This document shows, in pieces, positions 22,811-31,393 of a DNA stretch of 64,000 bases (its first letter is position 1; the number at the start of each line of letters is the position of its first letter). Below the pieces are notes generated by a model. That model was not told the DNA's origin. It worked only from the letters and a program-made list of their open reading frames with translations, and ran no database searches. The DNA comes from Gemmatimonadota bacterium (GTDB lineage: Bacteria > Gemmatimonadota > Gemmatimonadetes > Longimicrobiales > Gaopeijiaceae), in the NCBI GenBank assembly GCA_028875075.1, contig JAPPGF010000007.1, positions 1 to 64,000 on the forward strand, written 5' to 3'. Position numbers and translations under genes: made by a program.

Positions 22811-23419
22811 CTAGGTGTTCACGTGCTTGGCCGTCAGCTTGGCGAGCTGACGGTCGATCTCATGGGATACGTGTTGAAGTTCGCCGTTCGTCTCGCGCGT
22901 GCGCGCGTGGGTGTCGGTTTTATCTACATCTACAACATCTACTGCAGTAGATGTGGCCCTCATCTTGGCCCTTTGTTGTTGTGGAACACTCCGTAAACCT
23001 TTGCGGTGTAGCGTGTTAGCCTTGGCCCCATCTTGGCCCTTTTCTTGGCCCTTTTCGTTCAATCTTGGCCCTTTGCCATTGTTACCGATCGCGTAACCCG
23101 TTGCGTCCGGCGCACTTACGAGCCCCCCAGGCTTGGCCCCCAAGATGCAATAGACGGCGGTGGCGGTGCGGGCCGTAGCCTTCCGCTCGATAAACTCGTT
23201 CTGGACAAGCCACTGCAGCACGCGCCTGATTTCCTTGGGCGTTGCCCCGGTCGCTTCCACTAGGTCGGCCCGCGACGCGCGAACCTCCCATGGAGCCAGA
23301 TCGCCGCGCGGGAGCCAAGCGTTCGGCTGCCCACGGAGCCACACGTACACGGCCAGCATCAGCGGATCACGACAACCAAGTGTCCGCAGACGGCTCGGGA
23401 CCTTGCAGAACCCGTCCAT
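22811..23419 (-). CDS. Winged-helix replication-initiator-like protein with internal iterons
   Basis: 202 residues. Residues about 15-95 form a winged helix (MLAVYVWLRGQPNAW, SRADLVEATGATPKEIRRVL, then QNEFIERKATARTATAVYCI), as in phage replisome-organiser and initiator proteins. The second half is low-complexity and basic, encoded by DNA containing iteron repeats and a perfect palindrome, as in lambda O where the origin lies inside the initiator gene. A helical tail (ELQHVSHEIDRQLAKLTAKH) may bind a host helicase loader. No primase or helicase motif is present, so replication would rely on host or helper enzymes. Confidence 0.6.
   Translation of the reverse strand: MDGFCKVPSRLRTLGCRDPLMLAVYVWLRGQPNAWLPRGDLAPWEVRASRADLVEATGATPKEIRRVLQWLVQNEFIERKATARTATAVYCILGAKPGGLVSAPDATGYAIGNNGKGPRLNEKGQEKGQDGAKANTLHRKGLRSVPQQQRAKMRATSTAVDVVDVDKTDTHARTRETNGELQHVSHEIDRQLAKLTAKHVNT
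22935..22954. repeat. Perfect 20-bp palindrome inside the replication-like gene
   Basis: ACATCTACTGCAGTAGATGT is its own reverse complement over 20 bp and lies 8 bp from the first iteron. Three ATCTAC units occur in the adjoining 22922-22943. It may be an origin component or an autoregulatory operator. Confidence 0.6.
22963..23075. repeat. Iteron cluster, candidate replication origin
   Basis: Four copies of TCTTGGCCCTTT(G/T) start at 22963, 23031, 23043 and 23063; weaker copies (CTTGGCCCC) occur at 23021 and 23132. The repeats are read in three different codon phases by the overlapping gene (KGPR, KGQ, RAK), so the DNA, not the protein, is conserved. Direct repeats next to a palindrome inside an initiator-like gene are the classic layout of a satellite or phage origin. 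Confidence 0.65.
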
Positions 23420-23452
23420 GCGGACGGGGCCCCGGATGGCGGGTCTACTTGT

Positions 23453-23698
23453 CTAGGAGGGGCGGCGGGCTTGTCGGCGGCGCGGGCGGCCGGGGTTGCT
23501 GATGCGCGGGCGGCTGACTTGGCGGTCGAGCCAGTCGCGCACTTCCTCGCGTTGCCAGCGGATGAGGCGCTCGCCGTTAATCCGGATCGGCGCGGGGAAC
23601 TTCCCCTTGCGCACCCATAGGTTGAGCGTGCTGACGGCGACGCCCCCAATCAGGGCGCACACCTCGTCCTTCGTGAGCAGCGGGGCGAGCGATTCCAT
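23453..23698 (-). CDS. AlpA/excisionase-type helix-turn-helix regulator
   Basis: 81 residues, MerR-like excisionase fold: LLTKDEVCALIGGVAVSTLNLWV (helix-turn-helix), then KGKFPAPIRINGERLIRWQREEVRDWL, the AlpA signature, with a basic Arg-rich tail. The ATG at 23698 has GGAGG 7 nt upstream, so the longer open frame was rejected. AlpA proteins act as excision factors and transcription activators of integrases in P4-like satellites and Gram-negative PICIs, and it sits next to the integrase here. Confidence 0.85.
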   Translation of the reverse strand: MESLAPLLTKDEVCALIGGVAVSTLNLWVRKGKFPAPIRINGERLIRWQREEVRDWLDRQVSRPRISNPGRPRRRQARRPS

Positions 23699-23851
23699 CG
23701 AACAGCCTCCGAGCAAGAGCCGACGGTTAGCACCCGGCTTCCATCGCCCGCCCCGTCTCGGCGCAGCGCGGAAGTCTCCTCTGGTGACCAACCCGCCGTC
23801 TCTCGTCGGCGGCAAAGATGCACAATAGGCAACAACGTGGGGTCGGTTCCG

Positions 23852-25060
23852 CTAAGTAGCAAGATACCGGCCCCACGCCCCCATGACCGGACGGCGGCGC
23901 TCCAGAATGTCGGACCGGAAGTAGGCCCCCTCGACCCCGCCAACGGTGTGCGCCAAGCACGCTTCCGCGACCTCGCGCGCAACGCCCGTCTCGGCGCACC
24001 AGTCGCGGAAGCTGGATCGGAACCCGTGAGACGTGCCCTCGATTCCGCAGGTCTTCCGCGCGGACGCCAGCGAAGACCCGCCGATCACCTTGCCCTTCTC
24101 GCTCGGGAAGATGAGCCCGGCCCGCTTGCGGGTGACGCTGGCGGCCGCCTCCAGCACGGCGAGCGCGGCGGCGGACAGCGGCACCCGATGATCCTCGCCC
24201 GTCTTCATCCTTGACCCCGGAATCGTCCACAGGTCGCCCTTGATCTCGCTCCAGCGCGCGCCCGTCGCCTCACCCGGCCGGGTCGCCGTGAGTACCTGGA
24301 ACTCGATGGTGAGCCGCGTTAGCTGGCGCGAGCGCGAGCACTTCCTCAGCCGCGCCATGACGCGGGGTGCATCCGCGACCGGGACGGCCTTGTGGTGCTG
24401 CTTGCGGCCGTTCGTCTTCGGGAGCGCTCTCTTCACGGCGTCAACGGGGTTATCGGTGCGATGGCCCGCCCCGATGCTCCAGTCGAACACGGCCCGGATA
24501 ACGTCTAGCTGGCCCCTGGCGGCCACCGGGGTCCTCGTCCATCTCGGCTGAATCACCGTGAACACGTCCCCCTTCGTCACGTCGCTGACGCGCTTCGAGC
24601 CGAATGGTAGCCCGGCCAGCGAGCGCCGCCAGCGCCCTTCCGTCGAGCCTCCCGCCTTCCAGCTCCCCCGGTGTAGGGCGATAGCCTCAGCGGCCGCCGC
24701 GTCGAAGCTCGGGGCCGGCGGAGGAGATGATGGAGATGATGGAGGTGGTGGAGGTGGTGGAGCGACGGTCTGGGCGACGGCGTCCGTGCGCGGGTCGATT
24801 CCCAACAGCACCTTGGCACGGTTGGCGGCGGCCAGCTTGCGCGCGTCCGCCAGCGTCACGAACGGGAAGGACCCCAGGCCAACGCTAGTCGGCTTGCCCC
24901 CGATCTTGAGCTTCTGCCGCCAGCTCTTGGACACGTCGCCGCCGGTCGTGCGATGGACGCGAATCTGTAGCCCGGACCCGCCGCGTCCGTCGCCATAGCA
25001 TCCAAGCGTCCTGAGCCCCCGGATATATGCCGTTGTCAGTCGGTACGGCCGCCGCTTCAT
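23852..25060 (-). CDS. P4-type tyrosine integrase
   Basis: 402 residues. The N-terminal arm-binding DUF4102 domain (LRTLGCYGDGRGGSGLQIRV, SVGLGSFPFVTLADARKLAA) is joined by a Pro/Ser linker of about 25 residues to the core-binding and catalytic domains. Catalytic residues: Arg in TATRPGEATGARWSEI, HGFRSSFRDW (HxxR), the His of EACLAHTVGG and Tyr in VEGAYFRSD. The ATG at 25060 has GGGGGCG upstream; the frame is open to 25129, but that part overlaps the promoter. It is the first gene of the element, beside the right att copy. Confidence 0.92.
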   Translation of the reverse strand: MKRRPYRLTTAYIRGLRTLGCYGDGRGGSGLQIRVHRTTGGDVSKSWRQKLKIGGKPTSVGLGSFPFVTLADARKLAAANRAKVLLGIDPRTDAVAQTVAPPPPPPPSSPSSPPPAPSFDAAAAEAIALHRGSWKAGGSTEGRWRRSLAGLPFGSKRVSDVTKGDVFTVIQPRWTRTPVAARGQLDVIRAVFDWSIGAGHRTDNPVDAVKRALPKTNGRKQHHKAVPVADAPRVMARLRKCSRSRQLTRLTIEFQVLTATRPGEATGARWSEIKGDLWTIPGSRMKTGEDHRVPLSAAALAVLEAAASVTRKRAGLIFPSEKGKVIGGSSLASARKTCGIEGTSHGFRSSFRDWCAETGVAREVAEACLAHTVGGVEGAYFRSDILERRRPVMGAWGRYLAT

Positions 25061-25100
25061 GGTCGCCCCCGCGTGTGGAACCTCTGTGTAACCCTTCCGG

Positions 25101-25129
25101 AGTATATATGGGCGACCCGAGCCGCGCAA
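25101..25129 (-). promoter_or_regulatory. Integrase promoter
   Basis: TATACT (-10) at 25101-25106 and TTGCGC (-35) at 25124-25129 with a 17-bp spacer on the minus strand, 40 bp before the integrase ATG. The -10 matches consensus in 5 of 6 positions. Confidence 0.5.
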
Positions 25130-25198
25130 GCATTCTTGACTAAGTCCTTTTATAGCATCAGGTTATGGTCTGTTAGCGCTTGTTATTATTCGTTGTGC

Positions 25199-25214
25199 GC
25201 ATGTCAAGACTGCC
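25199..25214 (+). repeat. Candidate attachment site, right copy
   Basis: GCATGTCAAGACTGCC, matching the left copy at 15175-15190 with one mismatch. It is followed by host DNA leading to groEL and preceded by a 60-bp AT-rich stretch (25134-25195) that may hold integrase arm sites. Confidence 0.5.
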
Positions 25215-25312
25215 GGCGTCCATGCAGACCCGGACGCCCCAGCTCGTGGAAGCGAGTTGATCAATTGCCCGCAACGTAACGGAAGCTGAGATCGCCCGCG
25301 CCTGCCCAGCCA

Positions 25313-25353
25313 GGAAAAGACGAAGCCGGCAACCCCTGAGGGGTGCCGGCTTC
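25313..25353 (-). terminator. groEL terminator
   Basis: CGAAGCCGGC (25321-25330) and GCCGGCTTCG (25344-25353) form a 10-bp stem extended inward by ACCCC/GGGGT across a bulged A. Minus-strand transcripts leave it through GTCTTTTCC. It lies 76 bp after the groEL stop. Confidence 0.75.
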
Positions 25354-25428
25354 GAGGCCGGCCCGCAGACTCCCGACCATGTGGGGGTCCGCAGGCAACT
25401 GGCCGTCAGGGATGTGACGGCGGGTCGG

Positions 25429-27090
<1,662 letters not shown>

Positions 27091-27121
27091 TTAGGGCGCG
27101 ATTCAGTCCGATTTCCGACAT

Positions 27122-27433
27122 CTACTTGAGTACCGCGAGGACATCCGCCTCGCGGAGAATCAGGTACTGCTCGTTCTCCACAGTGACCTCTGTCCCGCTG
27201 TACTTCCCGTAAAGGACCCTGTCGCCCGCCTTGAGGTCCGGGGCAATGCGCTCGCCCTGGTCGCTCACGCGGCCCGGACCAACGGCGACGACCTCGCCCT
27301 GCTGAGGCTTCTCCTTCGCAGTGTCCGGGATATAGAGCCCGCCTCGCATCTGCTCCGCCTCCTCCAGCGGCCGCACGACCACACGGTCGCTGAGGGGTGC
27401 GATGTTGGTGGCGGCCTTGGTATTGGTGGCCAT
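27122..27433 (-). CDS. groES: Co-chaperonin GroES
   Basis: 103 residues with the GroES signature [33 protein letters not shown] (in pieces), the mobile loop, [14 protein letters not shown] and [13 protein letters not shown]. The ATG has AGGAGG 9 nt upstream. It is the first gene of the groESL operon. Confidence 0.97.
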   Translation of the reverse strand: MATNTKAATNIAPLSDRVVVRPLEEAEQMRGGLYIPDTAKEKPQQGEVVAVGPGRVSDQGERIAPDLKAGDRVLYGKYSGTEVTVENEQYLILREADVLAVLK

Positions 27434-27497
27434 GCTTGCCTGCCTCCTGAACGTTGTTGCGGTGATAAATCAGACGGGACAGCCCCGCAGAAACCTA

Positions 27498-27524
27498 TTA
27501 GCACCCTGCCGAAATGAGTGCTAA
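27498..27524 (-). promoter_or_regulatory. CIRCE operator (HrcA-binding site)
   Basis: TTAGCACCC, 9-bp spacer, GAGTGCTAA: one mismatch from the CIRCE consensus. Read on the minus strand, TTAGCA and TAATAG (18-bp spacer) within it are plausible -35 and -10 elements, so HrcA would block the promoter. hrcA itself is not in the window. Confidence 0.88.
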
Positions 27525-27887
27525 CCAGACCGGCGCAATCTCTAACAGGCAGCCGCTGGATGTCAACTGTCAGTCTTTCCCGCCGGCGCTCAAGCGGGTG
27601 TGCTGGCTAGGTCTCGGGCAGCTGCGGACGGCGCGGCGATCCATGCTTTCGACGCTCACCCGTGTCTGGACCCGCTCGAAGAGCCGGCCCCCGCTTTCTC
27701 TCCTCCTCGCGGCACGTCAAGTATAGGGACCCCCGCTCAGTCGACCCGTTGCCCCCTTCCACTGTGTGTCCCAATATCACCACCCGTCCACCGCCACCAG
27801 CGCGGAAGCCAAGACCCGCCTAGACGGCCGCCTTCAGGCTTGTCTCCGAATTGGAAGAGATTCCTCCCTAGGGATGGCCCTCCGAAA
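27525..27887. other. Intergenic region between groES and the squalene/phytoene synthase
   Basis: A 360-bp gap between divergent genes. Apart from the CIRCE/groES promoter at its left edge I see no gene, repeat or clear promoter; open frames here are short and unlike known proteins. It presumably holds the promoter for the plus-strand synthase. Confidence 0.5.
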
Positions 27888-28868
27888 ATGCCGAGCCTGA
27901 ACGAGCTCCTCCACGCGTCCAGCCGAACCTTCGCGGTCGGGATCGACCGCCTCCCGCTCCCGCTTCGGGGCGAGGTCGAGACGGCCTATTTGCTACTCCG
28001 CGTGTCGGACTACCTCGAGGACAACGAGTCCATGGCCCCGTCGCGGAAGGCGGAGCTTCTGGAGCTTTGGGCGCGGGTCTTGGAGGAGGGGGAGGACGCT
28101 CGTGCTTTCGAGGGGCTCCTAGGGCCCGTGGCCGACGCGACACCAGACGCGCTGGTCGCACGCAATGCCGAACGAGTCGTGGCGGCCCTGCACAACCTCG
28201 ATCCGGCCGCGCAGGCCGTGATTCGCGGGCATGTCAAGGACTCGACCCGGGGCATGGCGCGCTGGGTGCGTCGTGGGCCGGACTTGGCCGACGAGGCGGA
28301 CCTTGACGACTACATGCATGAGGTTGCGGGCCGGGTGGGGTGGTTACTTACCGAGCTCTTCGCGTTGGCCGTTTCTGAGGTGGCGGCGCAGCGCGAGGGC
28401 ATGATGCCGCTGGGCCGGGAGTTCGGTCTCGCCCTCCAGACGGTCAACGTCATTCGCGGGCTGCACGCGGACTGGCGACGCGGCTGGGTCTACGTACCGC
28501 GCTCGTTTGCGGGTGAAGCCGTCTCGGACGCCGCGAGCGCGGCAGCGCTCTTCACGGGCGAGCCCGATCCCGCGCGCGAGGCGCATATCGTGGACCGGCT
28601 CGTCGCCAAGGGCGAGCGACACCTCGGCGCGGCGTCGGCCTACGTGCGCCGGATACCCCGGCGCTGCCACGGCATCCGCTTGTTCTGTCTGCTCCCCTAT
28701 CTGTTCGCGGTGCGCACCCTGGCGAAGAGCCGCAACAGCCCGTCGGTCTTCCGCGAGGAGACCAAGATCTCGCGCGCCGAGGTCGGCCGCATCGTCAGGG
28801 CCGCTTCCCTTCTGGGACGGTCCAACCGCTGGATCGGCTGGTACGCGGGGCGTCTCGCGCGTCCCTAG
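27888..28868 (+). CDS. Squalene/phytoene synthase family protein
   Basis: About 326 residues of trans-isoprenyl diphosphate synthase fold. The first Asp-rich motif is present (LLLRVSDYLEDNES), but the second, usually NxxRDxxED, reads LQTVNVIRGLHADWRRGWVYVP, with the first Asp replaced by Gly. SSRTFAVGIDRLP and FCLLPYLFAVRTLA also fit the family. It would join two C15 or C20 diphosphates to squalene or phytoene. The altered motif leaves activity uncertain. The frame is open far upstream, but the family N-terminus begins at the ATG at 27888. Confidence 0.8.
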   Translation: MPSLNELLHASSRTFAVGIDRLPLPLRGEVETAYLLLRVSDYLEDNESMAPSRKAELLELWARVLEEGEDARAFEGLLGPVADATPDALVARNAERVVAALHNLDPAAQAVIRGHVKDSTRGMARWVRRGPDLADEADLDDYMHEVAGRVGWLLTELFALAVSEVAAQREGMMPLGREFGLALQTVNVIRGLHADWRRGWVYVPRSFAGEAVSDAASAAALFTGEPDPAREAHIVDRLVAKGERHLGAASAYVRRIPRRCHGIRLFCLLPYLFAVRTLAKSRNSPSVFREETKISRAEVGRIVRAASLLGRSNRWIGWYAGRLARP

Positions 28869-28939
28869 TGGGCGCCGGTGACGCGGAGCCACTCCGCGCG
28901 TGCGAGAGAGGAGGTCCCGCAGCGCCGGCCCTCGCCGCT

Positions 28940-29707
28940 TCAGTCCCGCAGCTCCTCGCCCGCGATGGCAAGCCCGTACAGGGTCAGGAATGGCTCGATG
29001 TGCTGGACGGTGGCGAGGTGCGGGCCGAATACGGTGGCAAAACCCCCTGTCGCGACCACGTAGGGGTCCGGGCGGTCCCACTCCGCGACGATACGATGGA
29101 CGATGCCGTCAATCCCGTCGAGTGCCGAGTAGAACACGCCGCTCTGGATGCACGTCTCCGTTAGCCGTCCGATCACGAACGCGGGGGGCACGAGTTCGAC
29201 ACGAGGCAGTTTCGCGGTGCGGCGTCCGAGCCACTCGAGTCCGGCAGAGAGCCCGGGCGCGATCACACCACCCATGAATACGCCATCCGCAGTGATCAGG
29301 TCGAACGTGGTGGCGGTCCCCAGGTCGACGGCGATTGTGTCACGCCCGTAGAGCGCACGCGCGGCCAGCGTGTTGACGATCCGGTCGGGACCCACAGTGC
29401 GGGGCTCCTCCACGTCCAAGCGGATCGGGAGCGCAGAGTCCGGTCGCACAACGTACACGGGACCATCAACCAAGGCGGCGAGCGTGGGCACGAGCACAGC
29501 GGTCACGTCCGGGACGACCGAGCCGATCACGGCAGCGCTGGGACGGCCCGTATCCGCCTCGGCGAGCAGCGCACCAAGAAGGTGCTGGTACTCGTCAACG
29601 GTGCGCGGGACGAGCGTGCTGAGCCGCCAGTGCGCCATGAGCTGGCTCTGCCCGGCTACGACCCCGACCACCGTCTCGGTGTTGCCGACGTCCACGACCA
29701 GCTGCAT
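28940..29707 (-). CDS. coaX: Type III pantothenate kinase
   Basis: 255 residues, first step of coenzyme A synthesis. Signature: LVVDVGNTETVVGVV (phosphate 1), VVPDVTAVLVPTL, GPDRIVNTLAARALYG, DLGTATTFDLITADGVFMGGVIAPGL (phosphate 2) and VVATGGFATVFGPHL. The ATG at 29707 has GGGGAGG upstream and gives the usual N-terminus. It follows birA by 32 bp, a frequent pairing. Confidence 0.94.
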   Translation of the reverse strand: MQLVVDVGNTETVVGVVAGQSQLMAHWRLSTLVPRTVDEYQHLLGALLAEADTGRPSAAVIGSVVPDVTAVLVPTLAALVDGPVYVVRPDSALPIRLDVEEPRTVGPDRIVNTLAARALYGRDTIAVDLGTATTFDLITADGVFMGGVIAPGLSAGLEWLGRRTAKLPRVELVPPAFVIGRLTETCIQSGVFYSALDGIDGIVHRIVAEWDRPDPYVVATGGFATVFGPHLATVQHIEPFLTLYGLAIAGEELRD

Positions 29708-29739
29708 CTGCGCCTCCCCGTCGATCACTAGTCCCGGAC

Positions 29740-30504
29740 CTATTGGTCGTGAATCTTCACATGCCCCGCAACGACGTGTCGTACGTCGCCTGGCCCGATC
29801 TCGAGCAATAGCGCGCCGTCCCGGTTAATCCCCCGTGCTATGCCCGTCCCGCCGACGCCCGCCGCCACACGGCGCCCGCGCAGCACATCCCGTTCAGCGA
29901 GCTCTCGCCCCAGCGCCTCGTCTAGCACGACCGGCCCCTGCGTCACCAGCTCCCTGAGCTCGAACAGCACGCGGCCAGCCAGGGCAGCGCGGTCCACAAG
30001 ACCATCGGCAACCTCTTCGAGAGCGACCGCGACCGAGGACAACTCGGGCGAAAGCGCGCCCTGCCTCACGTTTATACCGACCCCGATCACGACCGCGCCG
30101 GCACCGGCTTCACACAGGATCCCGCTCAGCTTCCGGCCCTCGACCTGCACGTCGTTGGGCCACTTGATCCCCGCACGGACGCCGGGAGCAGCTCGCTCGA
30201 TCGCCCGGCAGACCGCCAGTCCTACTCGCAGCGGGACGAGCAACCGACCGGACGCGTCCTGGCCCGGCGCCACGACACTCATCCACAGGCCACTGCTCGG
30301 CGGAGACTCCCATCGTCTCCCGTCCCTTCCCCGGCCCGCGCTCTGCTCTTCCGCAATCACGGTAGTAAAGGGGTCCGCACCCGCCTCGGCGAGTTCGCGG
30401 GCACGGTCGTTGGTGGAGCCGATCCGCTCATGCACCTCCAGCCGGGGGATACCCCAGCGGGCCGCCCAAGCAGCCGTAGTGTCACCCTCCCACGACTCGG
30501 TCAC
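29740..30504 (-). CDS. birA: Biotin-[acetyl-CoA carboxylase] ligase
   Basis: 254 residues. The biotinyl-AMP motif GRGRDGRRWESPPSSGLWMS, IKWPNDVQVEGRKLSGILCE and GVGINV define a BPL catalytic domain; the C-terminal SH3-like domain includes GIARGINRDGALLLEIG. There is no N-terminal DNA-binding domain, so it is a class I, non-repressor BirA. A GTG start overlaps the nadC stop by 4 bp. Confidence 0.94.
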   Translation of the reverse strand: MTESWEGDTTAAWAARWGIPRLEVHERIGSTNDRARELAEAGADPFTTVIAEEQSAGRGRDGRRWESPPSSGLWMSVVAPGQDASGRLLVPLRVGLAVCRAIERAAPGVRAGIKWPNDVQVEGRKLSGILCEAGAGAVVIGVGINVRQGALSPELSSVAVALEEVADGLVDRAALAGRVLFELRELVTQGPVVLDEALGRELAERDVLRGRRVAAGVGGTGIARGINRDGALLLEIGPGDVRHVVAGHVKIHDQ

Positions 30505-31393
30505 GCTTCTCGGCGAGGTTCAGTACATGCAGAGCGAGAATCCGCAACCGGCACGGAATGAGTGAGCGCACCGACGCTGATCTGGTCTACACCCGTCTCG
30601 GCCACCGCCCGAACCTTCGCAAGCGTAACGTTGCCGGAGGCCTCGATCTGCGGCCGTTCGGAGCCCAGCCGATGCACCCGCGCAACGGCTTTCTCCATCT
30701 CTTCCAACGTCATGTTATCCAACATGATGCGGTCGACTCCCAGACCGAGCGCCTCCTCCAGCTGTCCCTTGTGCGTCACCTCCACCTCGATAGGCAGTCT
30801 CCCGTGGCCTTGCCGACGCGCCCGCTCGACGGCCCGGGTGACTCCACCGGCCGCGGTGATATGGTTGTCCTTGATCACGATCATGTCATAGGGCCCCATG
30901 CGGTGATTGTCGGCGCCGCCCGCGCGCACGGCTGCCTTCTCGAGATGGCGCCAGCCGGGTGTGGTCTTGCGCGTGTCCAGGATACGCGCCGGAGTTCCCC
31001 GTACCGCGTCGACAAACGCTCGAGTCAGCGTGGCGATCCCGGAGAGGCGACCGAGAAAGTTGAGCACAACTCGCTCCGCGGTCAGAATACGCCCCTCGCG
31101 ACGTCTCCGGCCGCGGCCCGGAGCCCGTCACCCCGCACGACGCGAACCGAGAGTCTAGGGTCCACCGCCGCAAACACCGCACATGCCACCGCAGTGCCCC
31201 CCACGACCAATTCGTGCTTGGCGAGCGCGTGTGCGCATCCGACTGTCTCGGGGTCGACCGTCCACGCGGTCGTCCAGTCGCCCGGCCCCACATCCTCTGC
31301 GAGCGCCAGCCGCACGAGTTGATCCAAGCTCTCGGTGGCCTCGGGCACGCCCGTCAACGGCGAGCGGATGGCTCCACTCTCGCGGTGCGTCAC
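30501..31393 (-). pseudogene. nadC: Nicotinate-nucleotide diphosphorylase (quinolinate PRTase), frameshifted
   Basis: The N-terminal part starts with a GTG overlapping the bshA stop (31393) and reads LVRLALAEDVGPGDWTTAW, then HELVVGGTAV and VVRGDGLRAAAGDVA. It ends at a TGA (31082). The rest resumes in another frame as EGRILTAERVVLNFLGRLSG, TRKTTPGWRHLEKAAVRAGG, HRMGPYDMIVIKDNHI and GVDQISVGALTHS. The join near 31100 is also shorter than the family norm, so a small deletion rather than a single miscall is possible. All catalytic regions are otherwise conserved. Loss would break de novo NAD synthesis unless bypassed. Confidence 0.85.

Larger units (their letters stand above)
15179..25214 (-). 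mobile_element. 10-kb capsid-forming phage satellite-like element (cf-PICI-like) or tailless prophage remnant
   Basis: A 12-bp direct repeat (GTCAAGACTGCC) at 15179-15190 and 25203-25214 flanks a gene block read leftward from an integrase. Its order is integrase, AlpA-like regulator, winged-helix replication-like protein, beta-rich small protein, TerL, HNH, [inverted small gene], capsid, protease, connector, portal, gp10-like protein, tail-terminator-like protein, zinc-ribbon protein. No tail tube, tape measure, fibre, lysis or repressor gene is present. Nearly all frames are intact and overlap by 4 bp, which argues against long decay. Capsid-forming PICIs are known to package themselves in their own heads and take helper tails; the match here is by gene content only. 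Confidence 0.75.

Noticed and set aside
15179-25214. Gene transfer agent instead of a satellite or prophage.
   Set aside because: A dedicated integrase, AlpA-like protein, iterons and flanking repeats indicate a self-mobile element; tail genes that a GTA needs are missing.
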